Below, piece after piece: positions 1 through 10,300 of a DNA stretch of 64,000 nt. The notes under the pieces are model-generated. The model was not told the origin of the DNA. It did not search any database and saw only the letters and a program-made list of their open reading frames with translations. Positions within the stretch are counted from its first letter, which is position 1; each line of letters opens with the position of its first letter. Source of the DNA: Budorcas taxicolor (taxonomy: Eukaryota > Chordata > Mammalia > Artiodactyla > Bovidae); the NCBI RefSeq assembly GCF_023091745.1, contig NC_068911.1, forward strand, positions 159,760,004 to 159,824,003, read 5' to 3'. The translations under genes were made by a program, and so were the position numbers.

Positions 1-122
1 GGCTCAGTGGTAAAGAATCTGCCTGCAATGCGAGAGACGCAGGTTCGATCCTGGGTCAGGAAGATCCCTTGGAGAAGGGCATGGAAACTCACTCCAGTAT
101 TCTTACCTGGAAAATCCCATGG
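1..122 (+). mobile_element. Bov-tA SINE fragment (5' end outside the window)
   Basis: The tRNA-like head with its B-box-like GGTTCGATCC and the 'gaagatccc..ggagaagg' BovA body are visible. The element stops at about 122 in the middle of its body, where BovB sequence takes over. Confidence 0.85.
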
Positions 123-236
123 TCTTTTCCAGTGAATTGGCTCTTCACATCAGGTGGCCAAAGTATTGGAGCTTCAGCATCAATCCTTCCAGTGAATATT
201 CAGGACTGATTTCCTTTAGAATTGACTGGTTTGGTC
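123..236 (-). mobile_element. BovB LINE fragment fused to a Bov-tA body
   Basis: Reads as the reverse complement of the BovB reverse-transcriptase C-terminal region (the 'aggtggccaaagtattggagcttcagc' block, here split by changes). It directly abuts the Bov-tA fragment with no flanking repeat. Confidence 0.8.
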
Positions 237-252
237 TCTTTGCTGTATGGGA

Positions 253-672
253 AAGTGAAAGTGAAAGAAAGTAAAGTCGCTCAGTCGTGTCTGACTTTGT
301 GCGACCCCATGGACTTCAGTCTGCCAGGCTCCTCCGTCCAGGGGATTTTCCAGGCAGGAATCTGGAGTGGGTTGCCATTTCCTTCTCCAGGGGATCTTCT
401 GACCCAGGGATTGAACCCAGGTCTCCCGCACTGCAGGTAGACTCTCTACCGTATGAGCCACCAGGGAAGCCCAAGTGAAGTAAAAGTCGCTCAGTCGTGT
501 CCAACTCTTCGCGACCCCATGGACTGTATAGTCCATGTTTGAATTCTCCAGGCCATAACACTGGAGCGGGTAGCCTTTCCCTTCTCCAGGGGATTTTCCC
601 AACCCAGGGGTCAATCCCAGGTCTCCCACATTGCAGGTGGATTCTTTACCAGCTGAGCCACAAGGGAAGCCC
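253..672 (-). mobile_element. Head-to-tail pair of Bov-tA SINEs with one shared target duplication
   Basis: Two full Bov-tA units in antisense orientation (about 253-472 and 473-672), each ending in the 'gccaccagggaagccc'-type tRNA head. A perfect 12-bp repeat TGCTGTATGGGA flanks the pair at 241-252 and 673-684, with no repeat between the units. Confidence 0.88.
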
Positions 673-684
673 TGCTGTATGGGA

Positions 685-795
685 ATAGAATCTAAAAAAG
701 TGTGGGTAAGTACGTGTGTATGTATAACTGATTCACTTTGAAGTACAGTAGAAACTAACACAATATTGTAAATCAGATATACTCCAAAAAAAAGC
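685..795 (+). mobile_element. Artiodactyl L1 3' end
   Basis: Carries the typical L1 tail wording (gtataactgattcactttg, then aaactaacacaatattgtaaatca) and ends in an A-rich stretch. Confidence 0.7.
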
Positions 796-1018
796 AATTA
801 AACATAAATTAATATCTACTTCATCTTCAGCACATAAGGACTCAGGCATGTCCAGTCCTATGTGGACACTGTGGTACCGTGGTGACAGGATAATTATCAC
901 CCACCCTCATGAAGGCATTCTCCATTGGTCATCTTTTTTTTTTAACTTTCTTTTTTTTAAATTTAAATATATATTTTAAAATTTTGCAATGTTGTATTGT
1001 TTTCTGCTATATAGCAAT
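796..1018. other. Unassigned upstream intron sequence
   Basis: Mostly unique sequence with a T-rich run near 930-960, then a short L1-like piece (gcaatgttgtattgttttctgc) just before the BovA2. No gene seen. Confidence 0.5.
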
Positions 1019-1373
1019 ACTGCTGCTGCTGCTGCTACTAAGTCGCTTCAGACGTGTCCGACTCTGTGTGACCCCTTAGACGGCAGCCCACCAGGCTCCC
1101 CCGTCCCTGGGATTCTCCAGGCAAGAACACTGGAGTGGGTTGCCATTTCCTTCTCCAATGCATGAAAGTGAAAAGTGAAAGGGAAGTCGCTCAGTCGTGC
1201 CCAACTCTTAGCGATGTCAGTCGTGCCCGACTCTTAGCGATGCTGCTGCTCCTAAGTCACTGCAGTCGTGTCTGACTCTGTGTGACCCCATAGACGGCAG
1301 CCCACCAGGCTCTCCCGTCCCTGGGATTTTCCAGGCAAGAACACTGGAGTGGGTTGCCATTTCCTTCTCCAAT
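1019..1373 (-). mobile_element. BovA2/ART2A-type SINE with an extra rearranged BovA monomer
   Basis: Begins (plus-strand view) with a GCT triplet run, then the 'gacggcagcccaccaggctcccccgtccctggg' BovA2 block. That block recurs at 1292-1373 after a short partial monomer, giving monomer-fragment-monomer instead of the usual dimer. Confidence 0.85.
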
Positions 1374-1576
1374 GTAAATAAGCCATAATTATACATATGT
1401 CCTCTCCCTCTCATCCCCCCAGGTCATCATACAGCGCCAGTCATCTTTTCTTATTTTGAGAATTATTACTATAATCAAAATAATGACATTATTTTAATGT
1501 CTTTGCTTACAAAATAGGAAGTATGAAAAGGAATAGTCCATGGCATTGTTCCGTAACTTGTTCATTGTGCCTGCAG

Positions 1577-1720
1577 GCTACTCTGGATATCAGGATTATT
1601 ACCCATATGGTGGGCGAGGTGCCTATGAAGATGTCCCCAGGAACTATGACATGTATACTGCGGGACTGAGTGAAGAGGAGCAGCTGGAGAGAGCATTGAG
1701 AGCCAGCCTCTTGGACCAAG
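1577..1720 (+). CDS. RHBDD1: RHBDD1 coding exon with ubiquitin-interacting motif (next-to-last coding exon)
   Basis: Seen: an acceptor (pyrimidine-rich tract ending CTGCAG at 1571-1576) and a donor (CAAG|GTAGGG at 1720/1721) bound a 144-nt open segment. It starts at the second base of a Gly codon and ends after the first base of the next Gly codon, so both flanking introns are phase 1. The peptide is Tyr/Gly-rich (SGYQDYYPYGG) followed by an acidic helix EEEQLERALRASL. Known: this is the cytosolic tail of the ER-membrane rhomboid protease RHBDL4, and the Glu-rich stretch plus A-L-x-x-S is the ubiquitin-interacting motif that recruits ubiquitinated substrates for ERAD. The catalytic Ser/His transmembrane core lies in exons upstream of the window. 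The frame stays open on both sides (1540-1806), but those extensions are intron. Identification rests on remembered similarity to the human protein and on agreement with the terminal exon 57 kb away. Confidence 0.9.
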
Positions 1721-2099
1721 GTAGGGAATTTGCACCCTTCACTTATTTTAAAGTACATACCTCACATGGTGTGATGTCTGAAAAAGGGCTGTTTGTAGCA
1801 AATTAAACTTTAAATAGTTTATAAAAAGGAGATGTAGATAAAAAAATGTGTGCAGATTGTGATTACAAAGAATGGGGTGCGATGCCATATTCCCAGCAAC
1901 CTAAGCTAATAAGGTGCCAGACTATGTATGTATTGTTAAAGTGGTTCTTTTTATAGGCCTGCTGCACTCAGTGCTTTGGCATTAAAGTCAAGAAACCTAA
2001 GAAAAAGATTCTTAGGTACATGAACAAAGGGTTTACTTTGAAATGCATATCTATAAGGCATGCTATATGTCACTATACATCAAAGTGTCACCTACAAGC

Positions 2100-2232
2100 C
2101 TTCTTCAAAATCACATGGGCAGCTTGGTGAGAATGCAGACTCAAGGTTTGGCTGCAGGCCTGCTGAACCAGTCTCCCTGCGAGCAGAACCTAGAAATTTA
2201 TATTTTTAACTGACTTTCCAGATGACTCTTTT
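2100..2232 (+). mobile_element. MER5A-like hAT fragment, diverged
   Basis: The order 'cacatgggcagcttggtgagaatgcaga ... cctgctgaacca ... tttaactgactttccagatga' follows MER5A at low identity. Confidence 0.45.
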
Positions 2233-2250
2233 ACCAATTAGTGTATGAAA

Positions 2251-2466
2251 AGAAAGTGAAAGTGAAGTCACTCAGTTGTATCCAACTCTTTGTGACCCCG
2301 TGGACTGTAGCCTACCAGGCTCCTCAGTCCATGGAATTTTCCAGGCAAGAGTACTGGAATGCATTGCCATTTCCTTCTCCAGGGGATCTTCTCTACCCAG
2401 GGATCGAACTGAGGTCTCCCACATTGCAAGCAGACACTTTACTGTCTGAGCCACCAGGGAAGCCCT
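2251..2466 (-). mobile_element. Bov-tA SINE
   Basis: Complete antisense Bov-tA ending gccaccagggaagccc. Flanked by TATGAAA at 2244-2250 and 2468-2474. Confidence 0.88.
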
Positions 2467-2564
2467 ATATGAAATAGTATATGGAAACCATCCTATTTAT
2501 TTTGCCATCTTTCCTCTAGGTTTGGTAATAAGTTTTGGTATTCCTGTTTTTATTGTTTGTGTGT

Positions 2565-2753
2565 CTGAGTGTTAGTCACTCAGTCATGTCCAACTCTGTG
2601 ACTCCATGGACTGAAGCTTGCCAGGCTCCGCTGTCCATGGAATTTCCCAGGCAAGAATACTGGAATGGGTTGCCATTACCATCTCCAAGGGATCTTCCCA
2701 ACATCTACTGCATTGGCAAGAGGATTCTTTACCATTGAGCCACCAGGGAACCC
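2565..2753 (-). mobile_element. Bov-tA SINE, diverged
   Basis: Antisense Bov-tA with a shortened middle (the head lacks the usual 'gacccagggatcgaacc' stretch) ending gccaccagggaaccc. Confidence 0.85.
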
Positions 2754-2829
2754 TGCTCGATACCATAAGTAACCATAATATCAGGTACTTAAGAGAGGCT
2801 TCAGCCATTTGCTGGAATCCGTGAGAAGG

Positions 2830-3440
2830 GGTGAGCTTTTTCTTAACTAGATCTATCAGAGTTTCACAGAAGAGGTGGTATTTGAGTTGATCCTTGAAGA
2901 ATGTGTAGCATTTGCCGAGATCTGAAAGGGTCTTCCAGGCAGGAATCATATCTTCTCAGACACAAGAGTAAAGGGTGTGGGCATCCCATCCTCGCTTTTG
3001 AATAAAGTGCTAAGAGAAGAAGGGGAAGAAGAGTGGGCAGCTAGGCTGGGGCCTGATCACAGAGGTCCCAGAATTAAATAGGCCACGTGGAAGATGTGTC
3101 TGGCATATGATATAACTTCCAGGAAGAGTTCTGCACCGGAGAGTGATCTGATCAGAGCTGTGTTTCATGGATCCAGCAACAGTCATGCCAGGAACAAGGA
3201 CTGAGCATGAAGGGGATATCAGGCATTACAACATATGACGGGAACACACAGATTCCCACAACTTGGTCTGACATTAGGAATACGGTCTTAGCAGTAAGAG
3301 TGTGCATGGAGGTGGGCAGTGACAGCAAGAGGGGAAGACAAATCAGAAGGCTTGAAGTAGTCTAATCACGGAGCAAAGTCTGCATGATGAAGGTGGCTGA
3401 GGCAATGGAGAGGAAGAGATAAATCAGGACTTCTCAGATG
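2830..3440 (-). mobile_element. L2 LINE fragment
   Basis: Follows the reverse complement of L2 in order: 'tttgagttgatccttgaagaatg', 'cttccaggcagg', 'ctaggctggggcctgatcac', 'gtgatctgatcagagctgtgttt', 'gatgaaggtggctgaggcaatgg'. Highly diverged. Confidence 0.65.
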
Positions 3441-3459
3441 AAGAGTACCAGAGCTGTGG

Positions 3460-3960
3460 TCTGTCAGTTGTCTGTTACTGGGTAAAATTGCCCAGACACA
3501 GTTGGCCTAAAACAATACATGTTTGTTCCACATTTATGGTTCTGCACGGATGATCCTATGGGGCAGGCTTCACTGGTCTCGGCTGGTGTGCTGAGGTGTC
3601 TGCAGTGGTGAGCTGGGGCTAGCTGCTCTAGGACAGCCTCCTCTACCTACCTGACTGACCGCTGTCTGATACGATGGTGGCGATTGGTCCACACGTGACC
3701 CGTCATCCAGCCGGCCAGCCCAGGTTCGTTCACAAGGCCTCAGCACGAGGGTGCCCAGGGAGAATGTGGGAACATACTTAGGCTGGTGCATTGTTGGTTC
3801 CCCTATATTTTGTTACCGAAGCAAATCAGGAAACCAGACAAGATTCAGGGGATAAGGAAGTAGATTCCACCTCTTCCTGAGCCAAGTCGTAGAGTCGCAT
3901 TGCAAAGAGAATGCACGGAAACAGAGGTGGATAACCAGGTGTATTCTTGCCATCACCAGC
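3460..3960 (+). mobile_element. Old interspersed repeat, possibly a MaLR-type LTR
   Basis: The 'ctgttactgggtaaaattgcccagacacagttggcctaaaacaatac' start and the 'tagattccacctcttcctgagccaagtcgtagagtcgcattgcaaag' end resemble a common mammalian repeat built around 'aacaaattaccacaaacttagtggcttaaaacaaca'. I cannot fix the family from memory. Confidence 0.4.
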
Positions 3961-4060
3961 CTTAATGGACCGCTGACATCGCAGTCACTGGAAGCGTGCC
4001 TTAGCCTTGGAATCCTAAACACTGGGGGCAAGGCCCAGAGGCTGTATTTTAACAAATTCT
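3961..4060 (+). mobile_element. MER5A-like fragment
   Basis: The 'tggaatcctaaacactgggggcaaggcccagaggctgtattttaacaaattct' stretch follows the second half of MER5A. Confidence 0.5.
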
Positions 4061-6050
4061 AAAGGTTAGTCCTGGGCACAGCAGGGGCTTAATCACTCCA
4101 AGATGAGACATGCAATATTATGGGAGGTAAGGATATCATGTATTTAATTTAATTTGGAACAAACCATAATTTAACAGAACCGTGTCTGAATTTGTTACCT
4201 TGGACTGTCCATTGCATGTAAATACGGTATGCTCTATTGGATGTAAATCTTAGAAGTGCAGTAGAAATGTTATCACTGATAAAAATATTAATCCCTGCAT
4301 ATCACACACACAGAAAAGTAAGGAAGTCAGGGCAAAGCTACTAAGCCTGGACTTTGTACAAAACTTTATTTAGTACCATAGAAAGACAACAGGAGGGGAT
4401 TTTTGGACTGATGGCACTATTCTGTATCTTGGTTGTTGTGATGGATACACTACTCTTTGCGTTTGTCAAAACTTACCTGACTGTATCCCACAAAGAGAAC
4501 ATTTTCCTAAAAAGGAGTTTTAAAAGATGTAAATAGAAATTAGCAAGAAACCCAATGAAATAACTGGTAGTCTTGCAAACAAACACTATAAAAATCATTA
4601 GTGAAAAGGTCTTATTTAGAAATGGAACATTGTTGTAACGGATTCACTTTGGGTCTTGTTTAGAAATGGAACATTGTTATATCTGATTCACTTTGCTGTA
4701 CACCTGAAGCTAACTCCACATTGTAAATTAGCTATACTCCCCCCACCCAAAAAAGAAAAAGAAATGGGTCATTCACATGGTGATAAAGGGTCACTTCCTA
4801 GAGGACGTGTTAATAGGGAAGCAGGGAGACTTAGGAGTCATCCCCTGATCCCAGCGGTCAAATTTAGCAGCATTATTATGGGATGGCCTGATAGTGTATG
4901 TCTCCTGATGCGATGCCATATGAGGAACACAGCATCAACTATGACATATTCTTACTAAAAATGCTTCGTCTTCCAGAGTAAAGGCCCATATACAGGAAAT
5001 ACATGGACTAGAGGAATAAGTCAAGACATCATACAAAATATGAGGTTTCTACAATTCAGTGAGACTCGTCTCCTGAAAAAAATCATTGTCAGAAAGAAAG
5101 CAAGGTGTGATTTTTATATTAAAAGGAAGTAACAAGCAAACATAACACGAGCACCTTGAAAAACTGGTTCTTATAAAGAGACCTTTTTTGAGGAAACAGA
5201 AACTTTGTGTTTGGACTATGTGTCAGATGTTATTTGGGAACTGGACTAACTTTCTTTGAGCTGACAGTGGTATTATGGATAAGTAACAGAAGGTCCCTTA
5301 TTCTTGGGAGATATCCACTGAAGTATTGTATTTGGAAGCAAAGTAATATCTCTGCAGCTTACTTTCAATTTTTAGCTGAAAACAGCTCCCTCCTCTCTCT
5401 CCTTTTCGTTCTCCCTCTCTCACTCACTCAAATAAAGGTGAGAAACTGCAAACTTTACCCTGCAATTTATCTCTTGAAAATCCAGAATGACAATACTGAC
5501 AATTCTAATTAGTTCTGCAATTAAGAAACCAATTTATGAAATTAATGTTTTCCAAACTTACTTGACCACAGAACTTCATTTTCAATGAATGTTTTTAAGA
5601 GCATATGGAACTAGTTGCAATGAAACTGATATGAAGAGATCTCTTAAAGAGCGTATATGTACAGTAATGGGTGACAGCAAAGGAAATAACTTTGCAAATT
5701 GTTTATATTAATTTCAATTTTATTTCCCTTAAAATATTCATGTCTGTCTTAGTAAGAATGAGACGCCAAGGAGACATTTTTTTAAATGGCCTTTATTATT
5801 TTTTACCCTTATTTCCTATAGAAAAAATATTTGGTTTATTTTATAACCATTGACCATTATGGTAGGTACCTTTGAACCTTACTTATGGTAGGTACCTTTG
5901 TTTTGAACCTTATTTTTTTTCATTCATTATTATGTTGTAATCATCTTTTCATGCCATTAAAAACTTTGAAACATACAGATCCTCTATATATTTTCTTAAA
6001 CTTACACCTGTTTCCTTTTTTCTTTTTTTAAAGACCGGAGATATGCTCTA
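4061..6050. other. Mainly unique, AT-rich intron sequence
   Basis: Holds a 44-bp tandem duplication (4609-4696), an L1-like 3' tail (about 4683-4745) and a small imperfect duplication of 'ttatggtaggtacctttg' at 5857-5900. The remainder has no recognisable repeat or gene. Confidence 0.5.
4609..4696. repeat. 44-bp tandem duplication at an L1 tail
   Basis: 4609-4652 and 4653-4696 align without gaps with 5 differences (39/44). The second copy runs into the L1 3'-end sequence 'cactttgctgtacacctgaagctaac'. Confidence 0.9.
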
Positions 6051-6276
6051 GGGGCTTCCCAGGAGGCTCAGTGGTGAAGAATCTGCCTGCGAATAGAGGA
6101 GACACAGGACAAATGGGATTGATCCCTGGGTCGGGAAGATCCCCTGGAGAAGGGAATGGCAACCCATTCCAGTGTTCTTGCCTGGAAAAATCCACGGACA
6201 GAGTAGCCTATTCGAGCCACAGTCCATGAGGTCACAAAGAGCTGGACACTACTTAGCGACTGAACACACAGGCACA
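6051..6276 (+). mobile_element. Bov-tA SINE
   Basis: Sense Bov-tA from ggggcttccc through the tRNA-like head to the ctgaacacaca tail. About 10 extra bases sit in the head at 6107-6120. Confidence 0.88.
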
Positions 6277-6385
6277 GTGTGTTATTAATAATAGTATTTT
6301 TAATTCTGTGTTTGTTGAGATCATTATATACTTTTTCTTCTTTAGTCTATTATTAATAACATAGTAAATAATTTTGATTTTCGAA

Positions 6386-6531
6386 CTCTGTCCTTGGAAT
6401 TCTCCAGGCAAGAACACTCGAGTGGGTTGCCATTCCCTGCTCCAGGGGATCTTTCTGACCCAGGGATCGAACCTGGGTTTCCTGCATTGCAGGCAGATTC
6501 TTTGCCATCTGAGCCACCAGGCAAGCCCCAC
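6386..6531 (-). mobile_element. Truncated Bov-tA SINE between 40-bp direct repeats
   Basis: Contains only the distal BovA body and tRNA head (about 146 bp, antisense). It is bounded by near-identical sequences at 6346-6385 and 6532-6570. Confidence 0.88.
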
Positions 6532-6589
6532 TCTATTATTAATAACATACTAAGTAATTTTGATTTTCAAACTTAAGGCAGGTTTGCAT

Positions 6590-6880
6590 TCCCAGGTTAA
6601 ATCTCATATGTTTGTGATGTTCCTGGTACATCTTGGTGAGGTGCCATGAGTACCCAAAAAGACTGTGTGTTCTGCTCTAGTTGGGTGGGGTATTCTACAA
6701 ATGTTAATTATATTAATTGAGTTGATAGTGTTGCCCAGGTCTTCTAATCCTTGCGGATTATCTGCCTACTTGTTCTGTTGAGCACTGTATTTTAATTTTT
6801 GTAGAATTGCTATAATATTCAGTATGTACTATAAGGTTACCCTCAGTGTACCAAAGACTTTGAATTCTTCCACCGTTACC
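6590..6880 (-). mobile_element. L1 ORF2 fragment, old
   Basis: Antisense L1 wording: 'gactgtgtgttctgctctagttgggtggggtattctacaaatgttaatta', then 'gttgatagtgttgcccaggtcttctaatcctt' and 'ctacttgttctgttgagcact'. Too decayed to code. Confidence 0.7.
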
Positions 6881-7026
6881 TTGTTTCTAGGGTGGGGGCT
6901 GATTTGCCTGAGTGTTTCTCAGTGTCTACTTGGACTTCATTTTTAAGTCTTTGTGCTGTAACTGGGTTAGGTACTCCGTCCCCTCCCTTACCCCTTCTCC
7001 AGTGGGTGGCACACTGTTGTTACTCG

Positions 7027-7279
7027 TTGTTGTTCAGTCGCTCAGTCATGTCCAGCTCTTTGTGAACCCGTGGACTGCAGCACACCAGGCTTCCCAGTCC
7101 TCCACTATCTCCCGGAGCTTGCTCAAACTCACTTCCATCAGGTTGGTGATGCCATCCAACCGTCTCATCCTTTGTCGCCCCCTTCTCCTCCTGTCTTTCC
7201 CAGCATCAGGGTCTTTTCCAATGAGTTGACTGTTCTCATCAGATGGCCAAAGTATCGGAGCTTCAGCATCAGTCCTTTA
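7027..7279 (-). mobile_element. BovB LINE 3' fragment
   Basis: Starts (plus view) with the BovB 3' end 'gttgttcagtcgctcagtc' and reads into the reverse-transcriptase C-terminal codons as far as 'cttcagcatcagtccttt'. Ends at a junction with Bov-tA sequence. Confidence 0.85.
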
Positions 7280-7283
7280 TTCG

Positions 7284-7360
7284 TTTCTGACCCAGGTATT
7301 GAACCCAGGTCTCTTGCATTGCAGGCGAATCCTTTACCATCTGAGCCACCAGGGAAGCCC
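7284..7360 (-). mobile_element. tRNA-head piece of a Bov-tA joined to BovB
   Basis: Only 'gacccaggtattgaacccagg ... gagccaccagggaagccc' remains, directly after the BovB fragment. Confidence 0.8.
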
Positions 7361-10300
7361 CATTTACTTGTTGCTCTCTGCTTTTTAGCCTGGCCGCGGG
7401 AGGCTGGTGTAGGGTGTGCTCTGATTAAGGCTCAGTCCAAGAAGTCACTGTGTCCCTTGGTTTGGAGGCATGGTCTTCTCAGTATCCCTGACCCTCCAGT
7501 TTAGAGGGTTGTTCTTGTTTGTTTTTTCTTCCTCTTCCCTTTTCGAAGCTGCAGAAGGCCCTCACTATTTCCCTAGGGGAAACTTGGTTTTTGTCTTTCT
7601 TGCAGGCACTTAAGTCCTTTGTTCCTTAGGGACAGTAGGGAGGAAAGATCCAGGCAGTCTTTCCTGCGATGGCTGCTGTTCTGTCCCTCAGGACTATCCC
7701 AGGAAGGACAGAGGACAAAGGACACATGCTCTGATCTCACCTGTGTCTTTATAAGGACCACTGGAGGTCTTGAGAAGAGCCTGTGAATTCCTTTATATTG
7801 CAGCCCCCTATGTGTTCTGTGTTATGTATTCTAAGAATATAATCTTGCTAGCTGTCACTCTGCCTTAGCAATGTGTTAACAGTGTTGGCTAAATTCTCGT
7901 AAGTGTCCAGTAGACCCTGTCCTGGGTAAACAAGGGCTCCTGTAACATCTTGGACTTCAGTCTAGCTGACTGCCCTACTGCTGTCCATTTCCCATAGGTT
8001 CAGGACAGAATATTAATTTGCAAATTGTGCAGAATTTATGCTTAAAGGTGATAGTGGTGCTTTTTCCAGTTTTCTATATCCCCAGTGGAAACCAGAAGTG
8101 TTTCTGATTCTTCATTGGGGGTTTCAATTTATCATCTTAGTACATTTATTAGCTTTTAAAAAAAAATAAGGAAGATCTTTCCCTCATGAAGAAGGTAGAA
8201 TCTATAGGCTTGTTTTAAAAGGCAGGGTAAACGCTTAATTCTTTTTCTTTGATTCCCAGTTTTCAAAGAAGTCAGTGTAGTAGTCATCAACAATACTGGG
8301 ATTTGAAAGGGCCAAATAGTGGAAATTCATTTGGTAGAATGCCAGTCCAGCAAGAAACATCCAGCACCAAATTGGTTTCAGACCTCTCTTTAGTTCGATA
8401 TACTGGAAGAGTAAATTAAAGAATCAAGGTAGCAACTCTTTTAACCTCAGAATTTGCTGTTGTCATATTTCCTAACCATGTACCTGGCTATAATTACAAG
8501 TCCTAAAGCTCATGCCAGGAATAATAGTACCAAAGTAGCCTTTGTAGAAGAAATATAGAAATCCCTATTATTTCAAGAGGCTTTTGCACATTTACTACCA
8601 TTAACAAAAATCTTGTCCTGTTCTGTTGGCAGTCTCAGCTTTTATAAACGAATCCAAGAGGCAGCTGATGCCACAATAATAGAAAAAATTCTGGATGAGA
8701 GCCATCTCTTTCTTTGAGTCAAAAGGCAGATGCCAACTAGAAACATTAGCTCATTCCATTTTCCTCTCCCCCTCCCCCACATCCTTCTATGTATAATTTG
8801 TGCTTTTTTTTTTTTTAAATAGCCTGCCACCAAGTTCAGCTGGCGGCTGGGTACAAAGCTGTGTCCTTTTCAACTTCTGTCTGCGAGCCTGGAGCATGTG
8901 TACTGGTTAAAACTGGAAATCCTCATGACGTGGAGTAACGTGTGTTGCTTTTCCTAGACTCCTCTGAAAGGCAAACGGCCACAGTCACACTCCAGCTCTC
9001 TTGCGAAAATCAAGCAGAGTTGTCACCCCCTCCCCAGACTGTACAGTTGGGGTTACTGGCTGGCCATATGTGGAGCTATGGTGGGATAAACTACAATACA
9101 AAGGTCTTGGCTTTAGATTGAAACGGATTCCTGCTTTGTCTCTAAGTCTTCACATGTGAAATTGACCAGGGGAGCCATATTGGTAAAGAGTACGTAGGTT
9201 CCAAATTAGTATGTTGGGCTTTTGTTGCTAAAAGATCACTTGACAGTATCTTTGAATCCTTTTTATAGGCATTTATATTCATAGGGACCAATGCAGGTAT
9301 ATTTTAAGTGAAAAAACAAAGAGAGAATTTAACTGAGTTGTCTGTTTTGCCTTTTATTGAAGCTACACCAAAGTATATGCAGATTACATTTGTCTTGTTT
9401 ATTATTGTATGGAAAATTTTGAAAAAAGAGTAAATTGCATACATGTTTTTAATCTTTCATCATATGGTACATCATATGGTACAAAGGGAAGAGGCTTGGA
9501 ACCGCAGTGGTCTGAGCATCAGTCCTCAGTGAACTAACTTTACTTGAGATGTGTGTCACCAAACCTAATCCGATGTTTGCGCTATTACGATTCTTTTTTT
9601 AATAATAAGAGAGTTGAAGTGGGTCCCCTTCAAAGTTTTCTTTCTTTTCCATTATTCTGTGGTAATGGACTGAGTAGGGCAGGCATAGCCAGAAATGGGG
9701 ACATTGAGAGGTGTCAGAAATATTGACGCGTTTCTCATCTAGGTCTCAGGGCTGACGGATGAAAGATCATTTCTGTATCGGAAGATAAAGTCACACAGCT
9801 GTCTAACGCAGATCTACACTGATATGTAGATACGTTTGATGGTGGTACCTTCTTTAGTCGCCTGATTATATGAGTCTTCACTGGCCCAATGCAGGCATAA
9901 CGCAGTTGGTGATTTTTAATGTATGCAAATATTCACGGCTGGTCTGCTTGGCTTTGCAGACGTGTTGGAGGCCAGGACAGAGATGCACATCTCATTCTGT
10001 GTGACCACTTAACTTTTTTTTTAAAGTAATTTGGCGTGTTTTCCCCTAGGAAAACTTTCTCTGTAATGAAAAAGTACCATCTGCCAGATTTCCTAAAAGC
10101 AATTTCATTGCAGAATGGTTCCCCTAGATTACTGGGTCTTACTCCCTACTCTTAACATTAGAGATATTCATTTCAGTGAGTAAAGTCTGATATTCGAGAC
10201 TGTAGCTAGATGTGAAATTGTGCGTGTAAAGAAATATAAATACACGCTTTTTCAAACCTGCGGACTAACATGTGAATATATCCCAGTCAGGAAGAGAAAG

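Noticed and set aside
216..797. 193-codon minus-strand open frame
   Set aside because: It covers the Bov-tA pair only and has no relation to a protein family.
1721..1806. Read-through of the UIM exon into a longer terminal exon
   Set aside because: A good donor lies at 1721 and the known C terminus is encoded at 58910; a retained-intron end is possible but nothing here supports it.
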